A stretch of DNA of 64,000 nucleotides from Paenibacillus polygoni (GTDB taxonomy: Bacteria; Bacillota; Bacilli; Paenibacillales; Paenibacillaceae): assembly GCF_030263935.1 (NCBI RefSeq), contig NZ_CP127162.1, positions 1,249,501 to 1,313,500 of the forward strand, given 5' to 3'. Below are positions 57,749-64,000 of the stretch, piece by piece (within the stretch, counting starts at the first letter, position 1; the number at the start of each line of letters is the position of its first letter). The position numbers and the translations under genes were made by a program. The notes beneath the pieces were generated by a model. It was not told the origin of the DNA. It did no database searches and saw nothing but the letters and a program-made list of their open reading frames with translations.

Positions 57749-58327
57749 ATGAATAAGGATAGAAATTGGACCGTTTTATTTATTGGTGGGGCATCGGGAA
57801 GTGGTAAATCAAGTATTGCTTATGAGATTGCTAGATTTTACGGGGTGAATGTCTTGGAAGTAGATGATGTTCATCTATCTGTAAAAACAGTTACAACAAA
57901 GGAGCATTTTCCTGTAATTCATTATTGGGATTCTGTTAAAGATGGGAAAAATGTTGGAGTTGACGGGACGGTAGACTGGCTGATTGATGTCAGCAAAGAG
58001 ATGGCTCCAGTATTAAGAGAGCTTGCAAACAGGCATATTGAAGATAAATTACCTATCATTATTGAAGGCGATTTTATCCATCCCGCATTTACATTATCTT
58101 TCGATAACCCACAGGTGAAATCAATATCTGTACATGAATCAGATAAAAATCAAATCGTGCAGAATTATTTAGCAAGAGAAGGTGGCGAATTACAACATGA
58201 CAGAGCTGAAGTAAGTATTTCATATGGAAATTGGATAGCAGATACCTGTAAGAGAAATGAAATTAAACTAATTGAATCAAAACCTTGGAACGCTGCTTTG
58301 AGCAGAGCTATAAATTGCTTATTGTAA
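57749..58327 (+). CDS. Small P-loop kinase (2-phosphoglycerate-kinase-like)
   Basis: Walker A is LFIGGASGSGKSSIAYEIAR, followed by LEVDDVHLSVKTVTTKEHFP, LPIIIEGDFIHPAF and the lid-like QNYLAREGGELQHDRAEVSI. The G-A-S-G-S-G-K-S and D-D-V-H features recall 2-phosphoglycerate kinases and zeta-like kinases. 192 residues, soluble. The substrate is unknown. It stands alone. Confidence 0.7.
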   Translation: MNKDRNWTVLFIGGASGSGKSSIAYEIARFYGVNVLEVDDVHLSVKTVTTKEHFPVIHYWDSVKDGKNVGVDGTVDWLIDVSKEMAPVLRELANRHIEDKLPIIIEGDFIHPAFTLSFDNPQVKSISVHESDKNQIVQNYLAREGGELQHDRAEVSISYGNWIADTCKRNEIKLIESKPWNAALSRAINCLL

Positions 58328-58416
58328 ACCTATGAGGAGCTAATGCAGCCCATTGAAATATCCTGCTGATATGACTTAATGAGGTATCATTACTTGTATA
58401 TCATGTGACATGGGTT

Positions 58417-58463
58417 CCTTAGTTCGGACACTTCATACGTATTTTTAATACGCTGTACTAAGG
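58417..58463. other. Nested hairpin
   Basis: CCTTAGT (58417-58423) pairs with ACTAAGG (58457-58463), and CGTATT (58438-58443) with AATACG (58447-58452) inside it. A GGGGGG ribosome-type site follows. It might regulate or simply end a transcript. Confidence 0.35.
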
Positions 58464-58476
58464 GAAAAAGGGGGGT

Positions 58477-58572
58477 GTGATTGATAATTTAAATGAGATC
58501 ATGGCGACAAGAGGTTTTTGTCAAAAGCAGAATTCAAGAATAAATAACAATATTACTTTATACTCAAAATAA
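58477..58572 (+). pseudogene. N-terminal remnant of an XRE-type regulator
   Basis: GGGGGGT precedes a GTG at 58477. The frame reads VIDNLNEIMATRGFCQKQNS and a few more residues to TAA 58570-58572. 'NLNEIMATRGFxQKQ' is how the helix-turn-helix domain of XRE regulators often starts. The rest of the domain is missing. Confidence 0.35.
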
Positions 58573-58576
58573 CTTC

Positions 58577-58603
58577 ATCTAACAACAAACTTATACATCA
58601 AAT
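58577..58603. repeat. attC-like left arm only (G)
   Basis: ATCTAAC at 58577-58583 fits RYYYAAC, four bases after the stop of the XRE remnant, with AACAAACTTATACATC after it. There is no clear right arm before the gene at 58629. Confidence 0.25.
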
Positions 58604-58628
58604 ATGATGTGGAGAGGGAGTGTCTTCC

Positions 58629-59285
58629 GTGGAAATGAAAGATGAGAAAGGAAATGTACTAGGAATACTAGACATCGACTCGCTTAACAGGGACAACGTG
58701 ATGGAGGCCATTATTAAGGAATTAAAGCCTGGTATGGGTAAGGGAATTTATATTGCAGATACGGGTGAAAAAAAGATTAGTCAACAAACGAATTATAAAG
58801 CAGTAGAATGGACAGCAGGTCTTACTGCTTTAAGAGAAAAGGCCTCTCCGTGGGAACTCTCATTCCCTGTGGATGCGGAACTTGAGAATATTCAGGTGTA
58901 CTATGGATTTGATAATTTAACGAACCAAGAAATAGATGAGATGATAGAGGAAAGCAGAAGTACGGGAAAGCACGTAGTGCTGCGAGATCTGAGGCCAAAT
59001 CATACGTTAGTCGGTTTAAGCGTCACATATAACAAGGGAGGACGAGATTTTGAGTTCCGTATATTTGGAACTACCAAAAGCCGAATTCGATTATCCGATC
59101 TAGAGGACTATACATATGAAAATATACAGATACGAGGGAATGCAGCCGTGTATATTGGAGATGGTGATAAGCAACAATTAATCTGGATTGAGATGGACTC
59201 TCATGACAAGGCACTTCAATATGAGATAATAACAAAAGATAGTGACCGGGATTGGGTTATATCGATTGCTGAGAATTTGTTATAA
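58629..59285 (+). CDS. Hypothetical protein, possible DUF4367-like domain
   Basis: The open frame starts with GTG 58620, but GGAGAGGGA at 58611-58619 suits the GTG at 58629 (218 residues). It has no signal or anchor. VEWTAGLTALREKASPWELS and FPVDAELENIQVYYGFDNLT open a domain that ends in QYEIITKDSDRDWVISIAEN LL. The ending (Y-x-I-x-x-x-x-x-D-x-x-x-W-V-I-x-I-A-E-N-L) is like DUF4367. The last gene before the convergent nir operon, with which it shares a terminator. Confidence 0.55.
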   Translation: MEMKDEKGNVLGILDIDSLNRDNVMEAIIKELKPGMGKGIYIADTGEKKISQQTNYKAVEWTAGLTALREKASPWELSFPVDAELENIQVYYGFDNLTNQEIDEMIEESRSTGKHVVLRDLRPNHTLVGLSVTYNKGGRDFEFRIFGTTKSRIRLSDLEDYTYENIQIRGNAAVYIGDGDKQQLIWIEMDSHDKALQYEIITKDSDRDWVISIAENLL

Positions 59286-59288
59286 AAA

Positions 59289-59351
59289 AACCCCTTTGTG
59301 CGCTGCACTTCAGGCCGGATGGACCGTGCCGAAGTGAATCACAAAGGGGTT
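59289..59351. terminator. Bidirectional terminator between convergent genes
   Basis: AACCCCTTTGTG (59289-59300) pairs perfectly with CACAAAGGGGTT (59340-59351). A second stem, CACTTC/GAAGTG with GGC/GCC, lies within. A-run on the left and T-run on the right serve both strands. Confidence 0.93.
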
Positions 59352-59360
59352 ATCTTTTTG

Positions 59361-60143
59361 TTATTTTTTCGATTTTGCCGAATTCATAAACCAGTAGGCC
59401 ATTCCTACAAAAACGGAGCCGCCAACGATATTCCCAAGAGTAACAGGAATCATATTATGCAGCCATCCTGCAAGTGTAATCGTTTCTGGGTGCCCAGGCA
59501 GCATAAGAGCAATGGTCATGAGTGACATATTGGCTACACTATGCTCGAATCCTGCCGCAATAAATGCGTACAGCATCCACCAGATGAGAATAAGTTTCGC
59601 TGTATCTTCTTTCGTTCTCATCGATGTCCATATAGCCAAGCATACGAGCCAGTTACATAAAATGCCGCGGAAAAACAATTGGTCGATAGGCATGGTCATT
59701 TTTCCTGCAGCGGCTGTAAAGAGCAGGTGATCTGGCGGGATTTTCCCAAACACACCAGATCCATAGATCAGAAGGCAGAGTACGACAGCACCAAGCAAGT
59801 TGCCGAAGAAGACGATTGCCCAATTCTTAAATGTAAAAGCCCAAGAGGTTTGCTTCGATAAACTGCTTACCGTGAAGAGCATATTATTACCCGTAAATAA
59901 TTCGGAACCCGCAAAGATGACAAGTGTGAGTGCAATGCCGAAGGACATCCCCATGACGAGCTGAACGGCTGGAGAGCCTGCGGCTTTGAATGAACCGCCT
60001 ACTGTAAAAATGAGCATAATACCAATTCCGACATAAGCCCCTGCAAGCATGGCAGCAATGAAGTAACGCAACAAACTTGTTTGCATAAGCTTTTTTTTCG
60101 CTTCTACTGACTGATTAACTAGTTCGATCGTTGATTGGAACAT
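59361..60143 (-). CDS. nirC: NirC-type formate/nitrite transporter
   Basis: It has 260 residues and six membrane helices. The FNT signatures are AAMLAGAYVGIGIMLIFTVG in helix 1 and LVCLAIWTSMRTKEDTAKLI in helix 4, plus AGFEHSVANMSLM and NMIPVTLGNIVGGSVFVGMA. It moves nitrite (or formate) across the membrane as a pentameric channel. Being downstream of nirB and nirD it most likely serves nitrite. It follows nirD by 67 bp. Confidence 0.94.
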   Translation of the reverse strand: MFQSTIELVNQSVEAKKKLMQTSLLRYFIAAMLAGAYVGIGIMLIFTVGGSFKAAGSPAVQLVMGMSFGIALTLVIFAGSELFTGNNMLFTVSSLSKQTSWAFTFKNWAIVFFGNLLGAVVLCLLIYGSGVFGKIPPDHLLFTAAAGKMTMPIDQLFFRGILCNWLVCLAIWTSMRTKEDTAKLILIWWMLYAFIAAGFEHSVANMSLMTIALMLPGHPETITLAGWLHNMIPVTLGNIVGGSVFVGMAYWFMNSAKSKK

Positions 60144-60210
60144 CGTCTTCCCCTGCCTTATCTATGGTTACGAATAACGATTTAGTTAATAGTGTCTAAT
60201 TAACCTAATA

Positions 60211-60537
60211 TTACCTCATTGTAACATATATTTTATTTTCTTCTACAAGAACGGGGAAGGTGCGAACTTGACCTTCGTCCGGTGCTTGAACGCATCCATC
60301 CCGCATATCAATTTTCCAATCATACAAAGGGTCATACACATAGTGTCCAGAGACAATCCCTTCGTTCAAAGGTCCGCCTTTAGGATGAGGACTGCGATCC
60401 TCCAGTGCATAGATTTGTTCAGCAGTTTTAAATATAGCAAGACTTTGCCCCTCAATTACAACCGTTCTTCCTACACGTTCTAAAAATTCATCTGTTGTTC
60501 CGATATAAACTGACTTTTCGGTGATCGTGTTAGACAT
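60211..60537 (-). CDS. nirD: NirD, small subunit of NADH nitrite reductase
   Basis: The 108-residue protein has the Rieske-like fold (KTAEQIYALEDRSPHPKGGP, NEGIVSGHYVYDPLYDWKID). The cluster ligands of true Rieske proteins are replaced: DRSPHP has Ser in place of Cys, and VYDPLYDW lacks the second Cys-His pair. This is also the case for enterobacterial NirD, so it is a structural partner of NirB with no own cluster. It follows nirB by 30 bp. Confidence 0.93.
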   Translation of the reverse strand: MSNTITEKSVYIGTTDEFLERVGRTVVIEGQSLAIFKTAEQIYALEDRSPHPKGGPLNEGIVSGHYVYDPLYDWKIDMRDGCVQAPDEGQVRTFPVLVEENKIYVTMR

Positions 60538-60567
60538 CTATGAACACTCCTTTTTTGCATAGTATAC

Positions 60568-62997
60568 TTAAGATTTCGTTACGACTACTTTTTCAAATAA
60601 AGTTTCTTTCAGTTTTGGATCTTTCAGCACTTTTTGCCATGGATCTTCCGTACGGCTTAGTGCGATATCCATTCGCTTCGCAAGCTGTTTCCGTTGTTCA
60701 ACATCTGCTACCGTATTACGTTGAATAAGATCTAGTCCCACACGTTCTACCCAGTCCGAAGTACGTTCTAAATATTTAGCTGTTTCTCTGTAGAACTGAA
60801 GTACAGCAGCACTGATTTCAATTAGTTCTTCATCTGTTTTTACTTTGCATAGCAGGTCAGCAAGTCTTGCTTTAATACCGCCGTTACCGCCTACATAAAT
60901 TTCCCAACCGCCGTCATTACCGACAATACCAATATCTTTTGTACAAGATTCTGCACAGTTACGAGGGCATCCGTTTACTGCAAATTTAACTTTCGCAGGG
61001 AAGTCAACACGTTCAAATTTACGTTCAATCAGTTCACCGATATGGAGGGAATCCTGTGTACCAAAACGGCAATAAGCGGATCCGACACAAGTTTTAACGG
61101 TACGCAGAGATTTCGCATAAGCATAACCAGATGGCATATTTAGCTCTTCCCACACTTTAGGCAGATCTTCTTTTTTCACGCCCATCATACCGATCCGTTG
61201 ACCGCCTGTCATTTTCACAAGAGGCAGATTATATTTAATCGATACATCGGCAATTTTTTTCAAATCCTGAGGTGTTGTCATACCGCCATACATCCGAGGA
61301 ACAACAGTATAGGTTCCGTCTTTTTGAATATTCGCGTTCATACGCTCATTAACAAAGCGAGAAGCTGGCTCATCTTGATAAGTGGTTGGCCACAGCATAC
61401 CGAGATAGTAGTTCAGAGCAGGGCGGCACTTCGAGCATCCTTCTGGTTGACTCCATCCGAGAGCTTTCGTTACTTCTGCAACGGTATGAAGGTTCTGCTG
61501 TTTAATTGCCTCCACAACCTCATCTCTCGACATGGTTGTACAGCCGCAGATGCCTTCTTTAACTTCTGCATCAAAACCATTTCCGAGGACAAGCTGCATT
61601 ACTTGTTCTACCAGCGGTTTACATCCGCCGCAAGAGCGGGATGCGCCTGTTTTCATTTTCACTTGATCGAGCGTAGTAAGTCCGTCAATAGTAACAGCAT
61701 CGACAATCATTTTTTTCGTTACGCCATTACATCCGCAGACGATATCGTCGTCCGTTAATTCAGCAGCTACGTTTACTTTCGCTCCGCCGCCGCAGCATCC
61801 GCCTGTACCTGTTAGTTCTGCATATAATTCTTCGGTCATGAGTTCGCCTTTTTTAACGAAACGTTCAAGACGGGAAGAGTCATCAATGTCCCCAAATAGA
61901 ACAGCACCAACGATGACGTTGTCCTGCATTACAATCTTCTTATACGTACCTTTCCATCCGTCATGCATGGTAATGGTTGTATGTTGTTTTTCTTCCATAA
62001 AAGTACCAGTTGAGAATACATCAACGCCCGAAATTTTAAGTTTTGTCGAGCAGATCGATCCTTCGTATGGTTTCGTCTCTACACCTGCAAGGGTTTTCGC
62101 AAGTACCGCACCTTGCTCGAATAATGGTGCAACAAGGCCATAGCATGTACCGCGGTGTTCCGTACATTCTCCGACTGCGAATACATCAGGTACGGAAGTT
62201 TGCATGTAATCATCAACAACAATACCGCGGTTGACTTCGATTCCACTATTGCTTGCAAGTTCCGTATTTGGTCGAATACCAACAGACATAACGACTAACT
62301 CTGCTTCGAGCTCCGTACCATCTGTAAAAGTAAGTCCAGTAACGCGGGTATCCCCTTTTAAAGCAGTGGTTTGTTTACCTAATGCGAATTTAATACCTTG
62401 GCTTTCCAGTTCTTTTTCAAGCATTTTAGCTGCAGTTACATCTAGTTGACGTTCCATTAGATAATCAGGCAGATGAACAACCGTTACATCCATACCCAGC
62501 TGAACAAGTCCTTTTGCTGCTTCCAGGCCTAACAGTCCTCCGCCGATGACAGCTGCTTTTTTATACTTCGCTGCTGCTTCAATCATCGTCTCACAGTCTT
62601 CAATATCGCGGAAGCCAATGACCCCTTCGAGATCCGAACCCGGAATAGGGAGAATAAATGGGTTTGAACCTGTTGCGATAATAAGTCGATCATAGTCAAC
62701 TTCTGATCCATCATCCATTTGAACTGTTTTTTGTTCTGTATTAATTTTTGTACCGCGTTTACCTGTAATCAGGTGGATACCGGCTGATTCATACCAAGCA
62801 CGGTCATTAATTACAATATCATCAATCGTCTTGCTTCCCTCTAATACATAAGAAAGCATGATACGATTATAGTTAGGGTGGGGCTCAGCACCAATTACTG
62901 TAATGCTGTACTGATCTGTAAGTTTAAGGAGCTGTTCAATTGTATTCATACCAGCCATTCCGTTACCAACAACAACAAGCTTTTGTTTTTGAGTCAT
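60568..62997 (-). CDS. nirB: NirB, large subunit of assimilatory/detoxifying NADH nitrite reductase
   Basis: The protein of 809 residues has the full NirB layout: an FAD/NADH domain (VVVGNGMAGMNTIEQLLKL, then VIGGGLLGLEAAKGLVQLGM), two BFD-type [2Fe-2S] domains (VCGCNGVTKKMIVDAV with SCGGCKPL; ICGCTTMSRDEVVEAI with GCSKCRPA), and the sulfite/nitrite reductase domain with siroheme and [4Fe-4S] ligands in CVGSAYCRFGTQDS and NGCPRNCAESC. It reduces nitrite to ammonium in the cytoplasm with six electrons from NADH. The ATG follows GGAGGAAC. Two Fnr-like boxes lie upstream, so expression is probably anaerobic. Confidence 0.97.
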   Translation of the reverse strand: MTQKQKLVVVGNGMAGMNTIEQLLKLTDQYSITVIGAEPHPNYNRIMLSYVLEGSKTIDDIVINDRAWYESAGIHLITGKRGTKINTEQKTVQMDDGSEVDYDRLIIATGSNPFILPIPGSDLEGVIGFRDIEDCETMIEAAAKYKKAAVIGGGLLGLEAAKGLVQLGMDVTVVHLPDYLMERQLDVTAAKMLEKELESQGIKFALGKQTTALKGDTRVTGLTFTDGTELEAELVVMSVGIRPNTELASNSGIEVNRGIVVDDYMQTSVPDVFAVGECTEHRGTCYGLVAPLFEQGAVLAKTLAGVETKPYEGSICSTKLKISGVDVFSTGTFMEEKQHTTITMHDGWKGTYKKIVMQDNVIVGAVLFGDIDDSSRLERFVKKGELMTEELYAELTGTGGCCGGGAKVNVAAELTDDDIVCGCNGVTKKMIVDAVTIDGLTTLDQVKMKTGASRSCGGCKPLVEQVMQLVLGNGFDAEVKEGICGCTTMSRDEVVEAIKQQNLHTVAEVTKALGWSQPEGCSKCRPALNYYLGMLWPTTYQDEPASRFVNERMNANIQKDGTYTVVPRMYGGMTTPQDLKKIADVSIKYNLPLVKMTGGQRIGMMGVKKEDLPKVWEELNMPSGYAYAKSLRTVKTCVGSAYCRFGTQDSLHIGELIERKFERVDFPAKVKFAVNGCPRNCAESCTKDIGIVGNDGGWEIYVGGNGGIKARLADLLCKVKTDEELIEISAAVLQFYRETAKYLERTSDWVERVGLDLIQRNTVADVEQRKQLAKRMDIALSRTEDPWQKVLKDPKLKETLFEKVVVTKS

Positions 62998-63090
62998 AGT
63001 TAGTTCCTCCTCGTTGATTCCACTGATATCCTGCTTAGTTCTCTGTCTAATTCATTATTATCTTTTAAAAGTAAGTGAGGTAAAAAAGTA

Positions 63091-63106
63091 TGTGGTTTTT
63101 TTCACA
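63091..63106. promoter_or_regulatory. Fnr-like box 1 upstream of nirB
   Basis: TGTGGTTTTTTTCACA matches TGTGA-N6-TCACA with a single mismatch. It lies 94 bp upstream of the nirB start codon. A strong box of the same type stands before nreB. Confidence 0.65.
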
Positions 63107-63202
63107 TGTATATTCAAAAAAGAGACTGTTATACGCTATTACATAACGTTTATTAATGTTTTCTTGATGTATCCAATAATAAACAATATAAATAATAGTT
63201 AT

Positions 63203-63218
63203 TGTGCGAAAAATCACA
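63203..63218. promoter_or_regulatory. Fnr-like box 2 upstream of nirB
   Basis: TGTGCGAAAAATCACA matches TGTGA-N6-TCACA with a single mismatch, 112 bp further from nirB than box 1. It may act as a second site or serve a transcript on the other strand. Confidence 0.5.
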
Positions 63219-63390
63219 TTCAGCTTGTATTTTATGAAGAAATAGTGGAAGGAGGGAAAGAAGTGTTAGAAAGAAGTGTTATCCAAGTTTTTATATTATA
63301 ACAGTAAAAGGTAGCATCCTTCTGTCATGAGATGTATATTTATGGAATAATCATATTCTGATTTCCAATCGATTGACTTAGGAGGTTTCT

Positions 63391-63936
63391 ATGAAAGAAT
63401 TACCGATGATTCCATTACAAAGACTTTCCTTACGGCCGTTTCGTCAAGAAGATGCCGAGCAGGTCCAGCAACTAGCAGGCGATAAGTATATTGCTGAGAT
63501 GACATTATATATCCCGCATCCCTATGAGGATGGAATGGCAAAAGAATGGATCGACACACACAGTGAACAATTTAATAAAGAAAGATCACTCACCTTAGCT
63601 ATTGTACATAAAGAGGAAGACTATTTGATTGGCGCTATCACGATTGGATGGAATAAGCAATTTGATCACGGGGAGCTCGCTTACTGGATTGGAAATGAAT
63701 ATAAGAGTAATGGCTATTGTACAGAGGCTGCAAAAGGGATTGTGCAATACGCTTTTGAAGAGATGAAACTGAACCGAATCTACGCTCGTCATTTAGCGAG
63801 GAATCCTGCATCAGGTAAAGTCATGCAAAAGATCGGTATGAAATATGAAGGATTATTAAGACAGCATGTTAAGAAATGGGGCGAATATGAAGACCTCGTA
63901 TGTTACGGATTGTTAAGGGACGAGTACATATTTTGA
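63391..63936 (+). CDS. GNAT acetyltransferase, RimJ/RimL type
   Basis: The protein of 181 residues begins with RLSLRPFRQEDAEQVQQLAG (R-L-x-L-R-P), has the acetyl-CoA-binding region IGNEYKSNGYCTEAAKGIVQ and NRIYARHLARNPASGKVMQK with IGMKYEGLLRQHV, which are typical of the RimJ/RimL group that acetylates N-termini, ribosomal proteins or small molecules. AGGAGG precedes the ATG at 63391. It is divergent from nirB. The start is about 390 bp from nirB. Confidence 0.9.
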   Translation: MKELPMIPLQRLSLRPFRQEDAEQVQQLAGDKYIAEMTLYIPHPYEDGMAKEWIDTHSEQFNKERSLTLAIVHKEEDYLIGAITIGWNKQFDHGELAYWIGNEYKSNGYCTEAAKGIVQYAFEEMKLNRIYARHLARNPASGKVMQKIGMKYEGLLRQHVKKWGEYEDLVCYGLLRDEYIF

Positions 63937-63954
63937 AAGGTAGGTTAAGGAGGG

Positions 63955-64000
63955 ATTGTCACGAAGATAATTAGAATCAGTTTAGCTGCTTGTCTGCTAT
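63955..64000 (+). CDS. Possible start of an exported protein, cut by the window end
   Basis: AAGGAGGG at 63947-63954 is a very good ribosome site. The frame after it reads TKIIRISLAACLL, like the start of a signal peptide, but the codons near the site are ATT, GTC and ACG. The nearby TTG (63956) leads to a stop after four codons. The gene may use an ATT start or may carry a frameshift. Confidence 0.25.
   Translation, partial: MVTKIIRISLAACLL

Noticed and set aside
61198..62449. Plus-strand frames inside nirB
   Set aside because: Shadows of the conserved minus-strand gene.
63014..63301. Open frame of 95 codons upstream of nirB
   Set aside because: It covers the Fnr boxes and promoter, has no ribosome site and has a composition of AT-rich spacer. 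Not a gene.
1..64000. CRISPR array, tRNA or rRNA genes
   Set aside because: No regularly spaced direct repeats of 24-40 bp and no recognisable tRNA or rRNA sequence were seen by eye.

Overview
The window looks like a chromosomal segment of a low-to-mid GC Bacillota, most likely a Paenibacillus or a close relative. The reasons are the strong Shine-Dalgarno sites (AGGAGG type), frequent TTG and GTG starts, a three-SLH surface protein, an NreABC-type oxygen/nitrate sensor next to narK and narGHJI, a YwiC-like protein behind the molybdenum cofactor genes, and Bacillus-type Fnr boxes. The genus is inferred from gene content, not from a marker gene.

Layout. 1-10.1 kb is an accessory zone full of decay: single genes between imperfect palindromes that resemble integron attC sites, a MATE pseudogene cut by a degraded IS3-family element, an intact second MATE copy, a secreted zinc metalloprotease, a broken chloramphenicol-phosphotransferase-like gene and a frameshifted gene of the 'HGSP' type. 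10.1-31.1 kb carries mixed single genes: acetyltransferases, a PadR/esterase pair, a large SLH surface protein, DUF3024, DUF695 (one in-frame TAG), DUF6508, MurF, an acetate-permease-family protein, small P-loop kinases, a HAD phosphatase, DUF6241, a histidine phosphatase, an aminoglycoside-nucleotidyltransferase-like gene with one in-frame TAG, and several exported proteins.

31.2-49.1 kb is the physiological core, a nitrate respiration block all on the plus strand: nreB-nreC-nreA, a narK with a C-terminal PAS domain, mobB, narG-narH-narJ-narI, then moeB-moaD-moaC-moaE-moaA-modA-modB-ywiC. The sensor operon has an Fnr box placed as in a class II promoter. narK and narG each have a pair of GGGGAATTCCC-like palindromes about 23 bp apart, with the inner one about 34 bp from a plausible -10. 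These are good candidates for NreC operators. The far end (59.4-63.0 kb, minus strand) holds nirB-nirD-nirC for nitrite uptake and reduction to ammonium, with two Fnr-like boxes upstream. Together the genes import nitrate, reduce it at the membrane, supply the cofactor and molybdate, and remove nitrite.

49.1-59.3 kb between the two blocks is accessory again: a MarR regulator under a 49-bp palindrome with a membrane protein and an alpha/beta hydrolase, then a run of small exported or membrane proteins on the minus strand, separated by many copies of a two-hairpin repeat. No rRNA, tRNA or CRISPR array was recognised.
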